DNA of 64,000 nt from Pseudarthrobacter cellobiosi (GCF_023913755.1 NZ_JAMXBJ010000050.1:248001-312000), one strand, 5' to 3'. Shown: positions 40,413-49,336, counted from the stretch's first letter. The notes: a model not told the origin generated them from the sequence alone. Program-made: numbers and translations.

Positions 40413-41228
40413 CTAGTTTTTGATCTCCAGAGACATTAGCATCCGCTGGACGTTCGCGAATTCCGAGCTCTCATCCACGTACTTGGCGGCCTGGCCCAGG
40501 GTGTCGAACGCCTTGGCCGGGGTCACCTTCTCATCCGGGGCGAAGGCCTTCAGGACGCCGAGGTCACCGAACGAGTAGTCCCCTTTCCCCGCCGGGCCAC
40601 GGACCACATTCCGCAGTTCGCAAGCTTGGCCGTCTGCCCCGCCCACAATGTTGGTGATGCCGTAGGAGCCGAAGTAGCGGTAGCCCTGGATGACGCGGAA
40701 CACTACGTGCGGCGCTATGGTCCCTTCCCCGGTCATGCCGGGAAGATCCAGCGGCACGCTGCTGATCACGATGTACGGTTTGCGGGCAGCCTCGGGGCAT
40801 TCAGACGACGACGGCGGCTGTCCTGTCCGCAGCGTGGCCACAACCGCGCCGTCCTGCTTTTTCACCTCAATCTTCAGCGCACCCGGCAACGTCCCCTCCT
40901 CGGGAGTGACGGACTGGGCGATCCATTCCTCCGGCAGGTCGAAGCTGACGGTCTTCGCCGGATCGGTATAGGTCTTCCACGCAGCCGCTGTTGCGGCCGG
41001 GCCGGGTGCTGCGGACGTCGGGACGCCCGCTGTGGCAGAAGGATCCGACGACGGGGACCCTGTAGCGCCGGAGGCTGAGCTCGTGCTGGCGCCAGGGCTG
41101 GCCGATGTGTCCGGCTGCGCGGTCCACGCTGAATCGCTGTTACCAGGCGCGCTGCAGCCGGATGCCAGCGTCCCTGCCATCAGCAGCGCGGCCGTCCGCA
41201 CTCCCCACATTGCCGACTTGTGTGTCAT
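40413..41228 (-). CDS. Hypothetical lipoprotein
   Basis: A 271-aa protein with a lipoprotein signal (MTHKSAMWGVRTAALLMAGTLASGC, Cys25), a Ser/Ala/Thr/Pro linker of about 60 residues, and a compact C-terminal domain starting AWKTYTDPAKTVSFDLPEEWIAQSV. That start, followed by ECPEAARKPYIVISS and VVFRVIQGYRYFGSYGITN, looks like a PsbP/LpqN-type surface lipoprotein fold, but I cannot assign the family firmly. It lies 72 nt upstream of the transglutaminase gene start on the same strand and may be co-transcribed with it. Confidence 0.75.
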   Translation of the reverse strand: MTHKSAMWGVRTAALLMAGTLASGCSAPGNSDSAWTAQPDTSASPGASTSSASGATGSPSSDPSATAGVPTSAAPGPAATAAAWKTYTDPAKTVSFDLPEEWIAQSVTPEEGTLPGALKIEVKKQDGAVVATLRTGQPPSSSECPEAARKPYIVISSVPLDLPGMTGEGTIAPHVVFRVIQGYRYFGSYGITNIVGGADGQACELRNVVRGPAGKGDYSFGDLGVLKAFAPDEKVTPAKAFDTLGQAAKYVDESSEFANVQRMLMSLEIKN

Positions 41229-41322
41229 GCAGCCAGCCTAGCGGCGGACGCCGGCGGCCAAGAGCCGGAGCCTCGTGTCGCCGTCGGAGATTCCCCGTAC
41301 ACAAGGGACTAGGCTGGTGCCT

Positions 41323-41985
41323 ATGGCGGATGAGCAGCATGGCGCGGACCTTGACAGCCTGGCGGACATCTCTGCCATCGACATTGCGGACTGGCGGCTG
41401 CGGACTTTTGCCCTGTACGACACGGTGCGGAAAGTTGCCGCTGAAGATCCGGCGGAGGCCCATTCCCTCTGGCGGCATGAGCGCGACCGTATGTTCGCAA
41501 CGCATCCGGCCTCAGCCCTCAGCGCGAAAGACAAGTCGCAGTTCTCCGGCCTGAAGACGGCCGACTACGATCCCATCTACCGGTTCTACGTGCCGCTGAC
41601 CCTTGAGGGCGCCGGCCGGGAAATGACCGTGGAAACCGCCACTGACGGTGTGGTCCGGTTTGTCCGGCTGGGCACGTTCGATCTACCCGAGCTGGGCCAG
41701 CTGGGCGTGTGGAAGCTGCGCGGTTACGGCGGCGGGATTTTCGTGCCGTTCCGGGACGCCACGGCCGGCCAGCCCGGCGGAACGTACGGCGCCGGCCGGT
41801 ACCTCCTGGACACCATCAAGGGCGCATTCCACGGGGTCCATGGTTCCGGGGCGGGCGCCGAGTTTGTCCTTGATTTCAATTTTGCCTATAACCCGTCCTG
41901 CGCATACAACGAGGCCTGGGCCTGCCCGCTGCCCGGACCTTCCAACCGCCTGGCCGTGGAGATCCCGGTGGGCGAGCTGTACTGA
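41323..41985 (+). CDS. DUF1684-domain protein
   Basis: A 220-aa protein from ATG 41323. It carries the pattern I associate with DUF1684 (PF07920): W-R-x8-V-R near the start (IADWRLRTFALYDTVRKVA), then LWRHERDRMFATHPASALS, YDPIYRFYVPL, WKLRGYGGGIFVPFRDATAGQPGGTYGAGRYLLDTIKGA, and a C-terminal FNFAYNPSCAYNEAWACPLPGPSNRLAVEIPVGE. The FNFAYNP-C-Y-N-x8-C-P-L-P ending is highly characteristic. The biochemical function is not known. There is no signal peptide. It precedes a second FAH-family gene by 56 nt on the same strand. Confidence 0.85.
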   Translation: MADEQHGADLDSLADISAIDIADWRLRTFALYDTVRKVAAEDPAEAHSLWRHERDRMFATHPASALSAKDKSQFSGLKTADYDPIYRFYVPLTLEGAGREMTVETATDGVVRFVRLGTFDLPELGQLGVWKLRGYGGGIFVPFRDATAGQPGGTYGAGRYLLDTIKGAFHGVHGSGAGAEFVLDFNFAYNPSCAYNEAWACPLPGPSNRLAVEIPVGELY

Positions 41986-42041
41986 GCCGCCACCGGCGGT
42001 CGCCGCTGCCGGGAGCCTACCGGAGGACGTAGGATGTCATC

Positions 42042-42890
42042 ATGACTGCCAGCGCTCCCCGCCGCCTTGCCCGTGTCCGCCCCCTGTCCCCCGCTGTTGC
42101 CGACGAGCATTTCTTCGTGGCCAATGACGCCCCGGACTTCGGCTCCGCCGCCGGCCGGTCCTGGACAGTGGTTGATTCCCCCTTCGGTGCGTCCCGCGCA
42201 AACGCCAACCACCCGGCCCGGCCGGGGTGGGAGACCGGCGCCGTTGTAGACCAGGAGTCGTTCACGTACCTGGCGCCTTCCGTCCCCCTCAACGTCTTTG
42301 GCATGGCGCACAACACCGGCCAGGCCGGCCGGGACCTCCCGCCGCAGGCCTTCCACAAGGCGGCATCGAGCGTGATCGGGCCGGGCGACGCCATTGAACT
42401 GAGCACAACAGTGGGCTACGTGGACCCGGAAGCGGAACTGACCGTCGTCGTCGGGCGCACCGTCCGTGGCCTGACGCTGGAAACTGCCCGGAGCGCCATC
42501 CTTGGATTCACCATCGGCAACGATGTCTCGGCCCGCGATCTGCAGAAGTCTGACGAGCTGTGGATCAGCGCCAAGAGCCAGGACACCTTCACTCCCGTGG
42601 GCCCATGGATTGTGACGGACCTCGACGACTCGGACCTGTCCATCAGCATCGTCCACAACGGCACCGAACTGAAGGCCGCCAGCAGCACCGAACTCGGCTG
42701 GAAGGTGGACGAAATCCTCGTGTACCTCAGTTCCTTCATGACCCTGCACGCCGGCGATCTGGTCCTCACCGGCTTCCCGGCGGAATGTGCCCGCATCCAG
42801 CCCGGAGACACAGTTGTGTGCCGGGTGGAGGGAATTGGCGAGCTCAGCAGCCCGGTGAAGGCTGCGTCCTGGGAGGAAACACCGGCCTGA
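42042..42890 (+). CDS. Fumarylacetoacetate hydrolase-family enzyme (second copy)
   Basis: A 282-aa FAH-fold protein. An N-terminal domain of about 80 residues precedes the core PLNVFGMAHNTGQAGRDLPPQAFHKAASSVIGPGDAI, the metal-binding VDPEAELTVVVGRTVRGL, GFTIGNDVSARDLQKSDELWISAKSQDTFTPVGPWI, and the ending MTLHAGDLVLTGFPAECARIQPGD. It differs clearly from the copy beside gltX (different substrate-loop residues: FHKAAS and TGFPAE versus TGTPAG), so the substrates probably differ. It lies between DUF1684 and GtrA genes in one direction; the pathway is unknown. Confidence 0.88.
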   Translation: MTASAPRRLARVRPLSPAVADEHFFVANDAPDFGSAAGRSWTVVDSPFGASRANANHPARPGWETGAVVDQESFTYLAPSVPLNVFGMAHNTGQAGRDLPPQAFHKAASSVIGPGDAIELSTTVGYVDPEAELTVVVGRTVRGLTLETARSAILGFTIGNDVSARDLQKSDELWISAKSQDTFTPVGPWIVTDLDDSDLSISIVHNGTELKAASSTELGWKVDEILVYLSSFMTLHAGDLVLTGFPAECARIQPGDTVVCRVEGIGELSSPVKAASWEETPA

Positions 42891-42907
42891 TATGTCAGGC
42901 TTGACCC

Positions 42908-43399
42908 ATGGAGACCCCTGCTGCGCCCGCCGCCCAGCTGACGCAGCAGCCCACGCGCGGCGCGCCGGCCACCAAGCACTACCGCGGAATCTTCAGGTTT
43001 CCGCTGGTGCGGCAGCTCCTCCGCTTCACCGGCGTCGGCATCATCTGCACCGCAACGTCCCTGGCGCTGTATGCGTTGCTGCGCCCCTGGCTGGGACCGC
43101 AGCTGGCCAACGCGGCCGCCCTGGTGCTGACGTCCTTGATGAACACGGCGCTGAACCGCAGGCTGACGTTTAGGATCTCCGGGCAGCGCCGGATGGCCCG
43201 CGACCACCTCCACGGCATGATCGTCGTCGCCGTGGCGCTGGTCATTACCGGCGGCAGCCTGGGCGTGCTGCACTGGCTGCACCCGGACGCCACCGTGTCC
43301 GATGAGCTGTGGACCACCACACTGTCAGGCTTCGTGGCCACCGCCGTGCGGTTCACGATGCTGCGGCATTGGATTTTCCGCCGCGCCCGCCATATCTAG
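42908..43399 (+). CDS. GtrA-family membrane protein
   Basis: A 163-aa protein with four membrane helices (about residues 38-57, 64-82, 98-118, 135-152) and the GtrA-type start LVRQLLRFTGVGIICTATSLALYALLRPWLG, followed by ANAAALVLTSLMNTALNRRLTFR and a C-terminal RHWIFRR. GtrA proteins are thought to flip polyprenyl-linked sugars or assist wall glycosylation. No glycosyltransferase gene adjoins. Its TAG stop shares the CTAG palindrome (43396-43399) with the stop of the convergent cysteine desulfurase gene, so no intergenic space is left. Confidence 0.88.
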   Translation: METPAAPAAQLTQQPTRGAPATKHYRGIFRFPLVRQLLRFTGVGIICTATSLALYALLRPWLGPQLANAAALVLTSLMNTALNRRLTFRISGQRRMARDHLHGMIVVAVALVITGGSLGVLHWLHPDATVSDELWTTTLSGFVATAVRFTMLRHWIFRRARHI

Positions 43400-44550
43400 C
43401 GGCCGAGGGTCCTGACGCTCCCGACGGCAATGCCCACGGCTGCCGCCGCCTGCTCCAGTTCGTCCGCGGTCACGGCCGAGGTGAAGCTGAACCGCACAGC
43501 TGTCTGCGCCACTTCGGCGCCATAGCCCAGCGCGGTCAGCACCGGCGACGGCGCATCGGAACCCGCGGCACACGCCGAACCGCTCGAGCACACCACACCC
43601 TGCCGCTCCAGCTCCAACAGCACTGATTCGCCGCTGGTGCCGGGGAAACAAAACGACGCCACTGACGGCAACCGTTCTGTCCGGTGCCCGGTGAGCAGGG
43701 CTCCGGACACCGTCTCCAGGATGGCGGCGATGAAGTGTTCGCGGAGAAGGGCCACGCGGGCGGCAAGCTCCGGCCGTTCAGCGTGGGCGAGCGTCAGGGC
43801 CGTGGCCAGCGCCACGGCACCGGCAACGTTTTCGGTCCCGGACCGGCGGCCGCGTTCCTGGCCGCCGCCATGCACCAGGGGCTCCACACGGGTCCGGCCG
43901 CGGACATACAGCATGCCGCAACCCTTGGGCGCACCGAGTTTGTGGCCGGAAATGCTCAGGGCATCCACGCCCAGCGACTTGACGTCCAGGGGCAGCCAGC
44001 CCGCGGCCTGGACGGCGTCGGTGTGGAACGGGATGCCCCGCCCAGCGGCGATGGCGGCCAGTTCGGCGACCGGCTGGATGGTGCCCACCTCATTGTTCGC
44101 GTACATGACGCTGACCAGGGCAGTTTCCGGCCGGAGCACGGCGGCGAGCGCCTCCGGCGTCACCCGGCCGGTCCCGTCCACCGGAACCACGTCCACGCTG
44201 AACCCGTGGAACCGTTCCAGGTAGCGCGCGGACTCTTCCACGGCGGGATGTTCGACGGCGCTGATCACCACGCGGTTGAGGACCGGGTCGGCAGCCTGCC
44301 GGGCGAGGGCAATGCCCTTGACCGCGAGGTTGTCCGCCTCAGTGCCTCCCGAGGTGAAGGTGACCTCGCCCGGGCGGCAGCCGAGCACCTTGGCCACGGC
44401 CGCACGGGCGCCTGCGAGCGCGGACGCCGCGGCCTCGCCAAGCGTGTGGTGGCTGGAGGGGTTGCCGAACTCGCCGCTCAGGTAGGGCCACATGGCCTCG
44501 AGGACTTCGCGGCGGACGGGCGTGGTGGCGGCGGCGTCAAGGAAGATCAT
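43396..44550 (-). CDS. Cysteine desulfurase (NifS/IscS family) of the NAD operon
   Basis: A 384-aa fold-type I PLP enzyme that removes sulfur from cysteine. Visible are IFLDAAATTPVRREVLEAM, the substrate/PLP region SGGTEADNLAVKGIA, the PLP lysine in LSISGHKLGAPKGCGMLYVRG (about residue 203), and the sulfur-carrying Cys loop GVVCSSGSACAAGSDAPSP (about 320-335). The loop is of the short NifS/IscS type. It ends the nrtR-nadABC run on the minus strand, 7 nt after nadC. Its likely job is to supply sulfur for the NadA [4Fe-4S] cluster, as the NifS-like genes of other nad operons do. Confidence 0.92.
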   Translation of the reverse strand: MIFLDAAATTPVRREVLEAMWPYLSGEFGNPSSHHTLGEAAASALAGARAAVAKVLGCRPGEVTFTSGGTEADNLAVKGIALARQAADPVLNRVVISAVEHPAVEESARYLERFHGFSVDVVPVDGTGRVTPEALAAVLRPETALVSVMYANNEVGTIQPVAELAAIAAGRGIPFHTDAVQAAGWLPLDVKSLGVDALSISGHKLGAPKGCGMLYVRGRTRVEPLVHGGGQERGRRSGTENVAGAVALATALTLAHAERPELAARVALLREHFIAAILETVSGALLTGHRTERLPSVASFCFPGTSGESVLLELERQGVVCSSGSACAAGSDAPSPVLTALGYGAEVAQTAVRFSFTSAVTADELEQAAAAVGIAVGSVRTLGR

Positions 44551-44557
44551 GGCTGCT

Positions 44558-45430
44558 TCAGCCGACGCTCAGTTCGACGTCCAGGCCGAGGTCCAGGGCA
44601 GTCACGCTGTGGGTGAGACCACCGATGGAGATGACGTCCACGCCCGCCGCGGCGATGTCCGCTACGGTGCCGAGGTTGACGTTGCCGCTGGCTTCCACCA
44701 CGGCGCGTCCGTCCACCTGCTTGACACCGGCACGGAGCCCGTCGAGGGTGAAGTTGTCCAGCATGATGGTGTCCACACCGGCGGCAAGGACGGGTTCGAT
44801 CTGCTCGGCGCTGTCCACCTCCACTTCGAAGTGCGTCGTGTGCCCCAGCTGGGCCTTGGCCGCGGCGAGCAGGGCAGTGAGCTTTGCGGGGTCTCCCCCG
44901 GTCATGACGGCCAGGTGGTTGTCCTTGGCCAGCACGGCGTCGGAGAGGCTGTAGCGGTGGTTGGCGCCTCCGCCGCAACGCACTGCGTAGCGTTCCAGCA
45001 CGCGTAGGCCCGGCGTGGTCTTGCGGGTGTCCGTGATGCGCGCCTTGGTGCCTTCGACGAGCCGGACGAATTCCGCGGTCTTGGTGGCGATGGCACTCAT
45101 CCGCTGCACCAGGTTCAGCCCAACCCGTTCGGCCAGCAGCACCGAGCGCGCGTTGCCGGTGACGCGCGCGAGGTGCGTTCCGGCGTCGAACGCTTCACCG
45201 TCTGCCAGCAACAGCTTCACGTCCGTTTCCGGATCAATGAGCTTCATGGCGTCGCGGAACACCGTTCCACCGCTGAACACGCCGGGCATCCGGGCGTTCA
45301 ACACCGCGGTGGCCCGGGCCTCGGCCGGGATCAGCAGCTGCGAGGTGATGTCACCGTTGGGCGCGTCCTCGGCAAAAGCCCGCTCCAGGATGTCCCGGAC
45401 GGATGCTGCGGGGAGGGTCAGGCTAGTCAT
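44558..45430 (-). CDS. nadC: Nicotinate-nucleotide pyrophosphorylase (quinolinate phosphoribosyltransferase)
   Basis: A 290-aa enzyme converting quinolinate and PRPP to nicotinate mononucleotide, CO2 and PPi. Visible are EDAPNGDITSQLLIPAEARATA, the RVGLNLVQRMSAIATKTAEFV helix, the active-site segment ARITDTRKTTPGLRVLERYAVRCGGGANHRYSLSDAVLAKDNHL, the ILxDNF-type strand TIMLDNFTLDGLRAGV, and ASGNVNLGTVADIAAAGVDVISIGGLTHS. Its ATG lies inside the nadB 3' end (8-nt overlap), so it is translationally coupled. Confidence 0.96.
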   Translation of the reverse strand: MTSLTLPAASVRDILERAFAEDAPNGDITSQLLIPAEARATAVLNARMPGVFSGGTVFRDAMKLIDPETDVKLLLADGEAFDAGTHLARVTGNARSVLLAERVGLNLVQRMSAIATKTAEFVRLVEGTKARITDTRKTTPGLRVLERYAVRCGGGANHRYSLSDAVLAKDNHLAVMTGGDPAKLTALLAAAKAQLGHTTHFEVEVDSAEQIEPVLAAGVDTIMLDNFTLDGLRAGVKQVDGRAVVEASGNVNLGTVADIAAAGVDVISIGGLTHSVTALDLGLDVELSVG

Positions 45431-47231
45431 TAACGAGGCTCGCTTTCCTGCTCATGGTGTAACGCTTATCGAAATCTCCGACGGCGGCATCCGCGGGCAC
45501 GCTGTCGCTGCGGTAATGCGCCCCCAAGGATTCCCGCCGCTCCCGCGCGGCATGCACCAGCAGCTGCGCAGCCAACAAAAGATTGGCATCCTCATGCTCC
45601 CGCGGATCGAAGGAATCAGGAACAGTAAACGGGTCGTCAGCAGAGGCCCACGCCCCAAGCACAGCCCCCGCTTCCCTAAGCAACCCGCCATCACGAAGCA
45701 CCCCAGCGTTGGCAGTCATCAACCGCCGAAGCGCCACCCGGGAAAACGGCCCCGCCTCACCAAACGACACTTCAATAGGCCCAGGTGCCGGAACAGTCTC
45801 AAACTGCCAGGAAATGGACGCTGACGCGTCGTTGAACATCACCGGCAGTTCCGGAGGTCCCGATAGCGCCGTTGTTGCGTGAGCGGCCGGACCGGCCGCC
45901 GAGCTTGCGAGGCGATCGCCGGTGCGAGGCGAGAGCGCAGGCGCCGAGGGACTTGCGGAACTGCTGGCCAGAAACGCAGCAACAGCCCGCCGCCCAAAGA
46001 CAAGTCCCTCAAGAAGGGAGTTACTGGCAAGCCGGTTAGCCCCTTGGACGCCGGTGCAGGCAACCTCGCCGGCGGCCAGCAACCCAGGCACCGAGGTCCG
46101 CCCGTAGAGGTCGGTAAGGACCCCGCCCATCCAGTAGTGCGCCGCCGGTGCCACGGGGACCAGTTCGCGGGTCCAGTCGACGCCGGCCTCGCGGGTGCGT
46201 TGGGTAATGGTGGGGAACCGCTTGGCCAGGTAGCCCTTGCCGTGCCTGGCCTCGACCACCATGGCGTCGAGGAACACGTGCCCGTTGGGATCCCCCAGGG
46301 TGGCGAGGTGCAGGGCGATGCTGCGGGAGACGACGTCGCGCGGGGCAAGTTCTGCGTCGGCGTGATAGGCAGGCATAAAGCGTTCGCCGCGGGCATCCAG
46401 CAGGATGGCGCCTTCACCGCGCACGGCTTCGGAAATCAGGAGCGGTTCAGCTCCGTTGCCGGCTGCCTCGAGGGCATCGGCCGGGAGCACCATGCAGGTG
46501 GGGTGGAACTGGAAGAACTCCAGGTCCGCAACTGCGGCTCCGGCCCGCCAGGCGAGCGCCAGCCCGTCGGCAGTTGCCACGGCAGGGTTGGTGGTCCGGG
46601 CGAACAGTTGGCCCGCTCCCCCGGTGGCCAGGAGCACGGCATCGCCGCGGATGGCGAGTTCCCGCCCGGCGTGGAGGAAATTCACGCCGGCCACGCGTCC
46701 ATCGCTCTGCGACAGGGACGTGACCTGGGCGTGCCCGATCACCTGCATCCGTCCAGCGGCCTGCGCATCCAGGACCGTCTTGATGAGTGCCCTGGCTACG
46801 CCGGCACCGGTTGCGTCGCCGCCGGCGTGCAGGATCCGCGGCGCGGAATGGGCGGCTTCGAGACCCAGCGAGGGGTCGCCGTCGTCGTCCATGTCGAAAC
46901 GCACGCCGAAGCGTTCCAATCCGGCGATATCCAGCCGGGCCTCCGTGCAGAGGACGCGGACGGCGTCCTCGTCGCAGTGGCCGGCCCCGGCCTTCAGCGT
47001 GTCTGTGATGTGCGCGGCCACGGTGTCCCCGGGCGCTGGCACGTCGAGGACGGCGGAGATGCCACCTTGGGCGTAGTACGTGTTGCTGTCCGCGAGCGCG
47101 CCCTTGGTCAGCAGCACCACTTCAGCGCCGGCGTCGGCGGCAAGCAACGCCGAGTACAGTCCCGCAATGCCGCTCCCGACGACGATCAGCCGCCGGGGTG
47201 CCGGACCACCGGCTGGGCTCTCTGCGCTCAT
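45423..47231 (-). CDS. nadB: L-aspartate oxidase
   Basis: A 602-aa FAD enzyme oxidising aspartate to iminoaspartate for quinolinate synthesis. The FAD motif is RRLIVVGSGIAGLYSALLAADAGAEVVLL, followed by SNTYYAQGGISAVL, EAAHSAPRILHAGGDATGAGVARAL, and the substrate segment FFQFHPTCM. The active-site PVAPAAHYWMGGVLTDLYGRTSVPGLLAAGEVACTGVQGANRLASNSLLEGLVFGRR is intact. After residue ~425 a Ser/Ala/Pro-rich stretch of about 60 residues (ASSSASPSAPALSP and following) precedes the C-terminal helical domain, making the protein longer than the roughly 540 residues usual for the family. Confidence 0.95.
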   Translation of the reverse strand: MSAESPAGGPAPRRLIVVGSGIAGLYSALLAADAGAEVVLLTKGALADSNTYYAQGGISAVLDVPAPGDTVAAHITDTLKAGAGHCDEDAVRVLCTEARLDIAGLERFGVRFDMDDDGDPSLGLEAAHSAPRILHAGGDATGAGVARALIKTVLDAQAAGRMQVIGHAQVTSLSQSDGRVAGVNFLHAGRELAIRGDAVLLATGGAGQLFARTTNPAVATADGLALAWRAGAAVADLEFFQFHPTCMVLPADALEAAGNGAEPLLISEAVRGEGAILLDARGERFMPAYHADAELAPRDVVSRSIALHLATLGDPNGHVFLDAMVVEARHGKGYLAKRFPTITQRTREAGVDWTRELVPVAPAAHYWMGGVLTDLYGRTSVPGLLAAGEVACTGVQGANRLASNSLLEGLVFGRRAVAAFLASSSASPSAPALSPRTGDRLASSAAGPAAHATTALSGPPELPVMFNDASASISWQFETVPAPGPIEVSFGEAGPFSRVALRRLMTANAGVLRDGGLLREAGAVLGAWASADDPFTVPDSFDPREHEDANLLLAAQLLVHAARERRESLGAHYRSDSVPADAAVGDFDKRYTMSRKASLVND

Positions 47232-47256
47232 GTGGGGCTCGTTTCGGTTTCCAGGG

Positions 47257-47314
47257 TTACAGCGGGCGGGACTACAGCGGGCGGGACTACAGCGGACGGG
47301 CTAAAGCGGACGCG
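47257..47314. repeat. 15-bp tandem repeat at the nadA 3' end
   Basis: Nearly four copies of a 15-bp unit (ACAGCGGGCGGGACT-like) fill the 69-nt nadA-nadB gap and run into the last nadA codons. On the minus strand each unit carries a TAG, so the nadA stop is repeated. Copies 1 and 2 are identical; the last ones drift. Confidence 0.85.
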
Positions 47315-48623
47315 CGGCGAGCATACGCTCGAGCGCGGTTTTGGCGTTGTCCTGAACGGAATCGTCCACGCTGATGCGGTTGACGATGCGGCCTTCAACG
47401 AGTTCCTCCAGGACCCAGGCGAGGTAGCCAGGGTGGATGCGGTACATCGTGGAGCAGGGGCAGATCACCGGGTCCAGGCAGAAGATGGTGTGCTGCGGGT
47501 ACTCGGCGGCGAGCCGGTTCACCATGTTCACTTCCGTGCCGATCGCAAAGGTGGTCGGTTCGGTGGCGGCTGCGATGGCCTTCTTGATGAAGTCGGTGGA
47601 GCCGGCTGAATCGGCGGCGTCCACCACCTCCATGGGGCACTCGGGGTGCACAATCACGTTGACGCCGGGGAACTCGGCCCGGGCCTTTTCGATCTGGCCG
47701 ACGTTGAAACGCTTGTGGACCGAGCAGAAGCCGTGCCAGAGGATCACGCGGGAATCGAGCAGGGCTTGCTCATCGTTGCCGCCCAGTTCCTTGCGCGGGT
47801 TCCACATGGGCATCTGTTCCAGCGGCACACCCATGGCTTTGGCGGTGTTGCGGCCCAGGTGCTGGTCAGGGAAGAACAGGACCCGCTGGCCCCGTTCGAA
47901 CGCCCATTCCAGGACCACCTTGGCGTTGGATGAAGTGCAGACGATGCCACCGTTGCGGCCGCAGAAAGCCTTCAGGGCGGCGGAGGAATTCATGTAGGTG
48001 ACCGGAATGACCGGAACCCGCCCCTCGGCGTCGGCCTCGGTACCGAAAATCTCTTCGAGCTGTTCCCAGCACTCCTCCACGGAGTCGGTGTCCGCCATGT
48101 CCGCCATGGAGCAGCCGGCAGCGAGGTTGGGCAGGATGACGGCCTGTTCCGGGGTGGAGAGGATGTCCGCGGTCTCGGCCATGAAGTGCACGCCGCAGAA
48201 GACGATGGCTTCGGCGTCCGGCCGCGTGAGGGCGGCGTTGGCCAGCTGGAAGGAGTCGCCCACAAAGTCGGCGTACTGGATGACTTCGTCGCGCTGGTAA
48301 AAGTGGCCCAGGACCACTGCCCGGTCGCCGAGCTTAGCCTTGGCCGCACGGATGCGAACATCGAGCTCGGCATCGCTGGCGAGCTTGTATTCTTCCGGCA
48401 ACTGGCCCTGGCGCGGCGTGGCGGCCGGGGCGACGTCCGCACTTGAGGCTCCGGGTCCGTAAGCCGGGCTCCCAGCGAGCGCCTCGGCAAGGTCGTACTC
48501 CCACGGGCCCTTGGCGAGCGCCGGGCTGCAGGTGGCTGCTGTTTTGCCTGCAGCCGCGCTCCGGGACGCGCTTTCGGCTTGTTCGCGCGTGATCAGCTGG
48601 ATGGCTGTGTTGACGCTGCTCAT
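47301..48623 (-). CDS. nadA: Quinolinate synthase A
   Basis: A 440-aa [4Fe-4S] enzyme condensing iminoaspartate with dihydroxyacetone phosphate. An N-terminal extension of about 75 residues precedes RAAKAKLGDRAVVLGHFYQRDEVIQYADFVGDSFQLA. Three cluster cysteines are seen in VFCGVHFMAETADIL, in FCGRNGGIVCTSSNA and in LDPVICPCSTMYRIHPGYL; HPECPMEVVDAAD is also conserved. It is the long actinobacterial NadA. The ATG overlaps the stop of the upstream Nudix regulator (ATGA), so both are translated together. Confidence 0.96.
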   Translation of the reverse strand: MSSVNTAIQLITREQAESASRSAAAGKTAATCSPALAKGPWEYDLAEALAGSPAYGPGASSADVAPAATPRQGQLPEEYKLASDAELDVRIRAAKAKLGDRAVVLGHFYQRDEVIQYADFVGDSFQLANAALTRPDAEAIVFCGVHFMAETADILSTPEQAVILPNLAAGCSMADMADTDSVEECWEQLEEIFGTEADAEGRVPVIPVTYMNSSAALKAFCGRNGGIVCTSSNAKVVLEWAFERGQRVLFFPDQHLGRNTAKAMGVPLEQMPMWNPRKELGGNDEQALLDSRVILWHGFCSVHKRFNVGQIEKARAEFPGVNVIVHPECPMEVVDAADSAGSTDFIKKAIAAATEPTTFAIGTEVNMVNRLAAEYPQHTIFCLDPVICPCSTMYRIHPGYLAWVLEELVEGRIVNRISVDDSVQDNAKTALERMLAARPL

Positions 48624-49336
48624 GGTGTGCTCCTGTTATCGGGGTCAAGGCCGGGGCGGCCGGTGAAGCGGTAAAGACGAGGCGGACGGTGTTTACCGCC
48701 CTGGAGGTATTCGCCGGTTTCTTCGATCTCCGGCGTGGATTTGAGCTGGCGGCCGAAGTTGGCCGGGTCCAGCCGGGTGTCCAGGACAGCTTCATAGACT
48801 TCCCGGACCTGGGCGAGCGTGAAGTACTCCCCCAAAAAGTGGTAGGCCACCGAGCCGTAGGCCAGCTTGTTCCGCAGGCGTCGGAGCGCGTACTCAACAA
48901 TGGCGTTGTGGTCGAAGGCCAGGTCCCCCACCTTGTCTGCCCGGAACCACTTCACATTCTCCGATTCGTCGGCCAGGGCGGCCTCCGTGGGCTGGACCAG
49001 CGCCCAGTAGACGATCGACACCACGCGCTGGGTGGGTGAGCGGTGCAGCCCGCCGAACGCGTAGAGCTGCTCCAGGTAGCTCGGTGTGAGTCCGGTGGTT
49101 TCGCGGAGGTTCCGGGACGCAGCATCCTGCAGGGATTCAACATGCGTCAGCGGTCCGCCGGGCAGGGCCCAAAGATCCTTATACGGCTCACGAATCCTGC
49201 GGACCAGGGGAAGCCAGAGGGTAGGCCGGCCCGAGGATTCGCTGGGCCGCAGGGCGAAGATGACGGTGGAGATAGCGAGCGAGGGTGCAGCGGTGGCCCG
49301 TTCGGAGACGTTCGCTGAGCTGCTGTACACGGTCAC
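48620..49336 (-). CDS. nrtR: NrtR-type Nudix transcriptional regulator of NAD synthesis
   Basis: A 238-aa protein from GTG 49334-49336. It has an N-terminal Nudix domain (residues ~20-150) and a C-terminal winged helix (YHFLGEYFTLAQVREVYEAVLDTRLDPANFGRQL), the NrtR layout. The Nudix box reads G-PLTHV-E-x7-RNLRETTGL. Against REUxEExGU the first Glu is Asn and the last catalytic Glu is Thr, so pyrophosphatase activity is probably lost and the domain works as an ADP-ribose or NAD-derived ligand sensor. It is the first gene of the nadABC unit, overlapping nadA, and a dyad lies 39 nt upstream of its start. The expected role is repression of this operon. Confidence 0.88.
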   Translation of the reverse strand: MTVYSSSANVSERATAAPSLAISTVIFALRPSESSGRPTLWLPLVRRIREPYKDLWALPGGPLTHVESLQDAASRNLRETTGLTPSYLEQLYAFGGLHRSPTQRVVSIVYWALVQPTEAALADESENVKWFRADKVGDLAFDHNAIVEYALRRLRNKLAYGSVAYHFLGEYFTLAQVREVYEAVLDTRLDPANFGRQLKSTPEIEETGEYLQGGKHRPPRLYRFTGRPGLDPDNRSTP

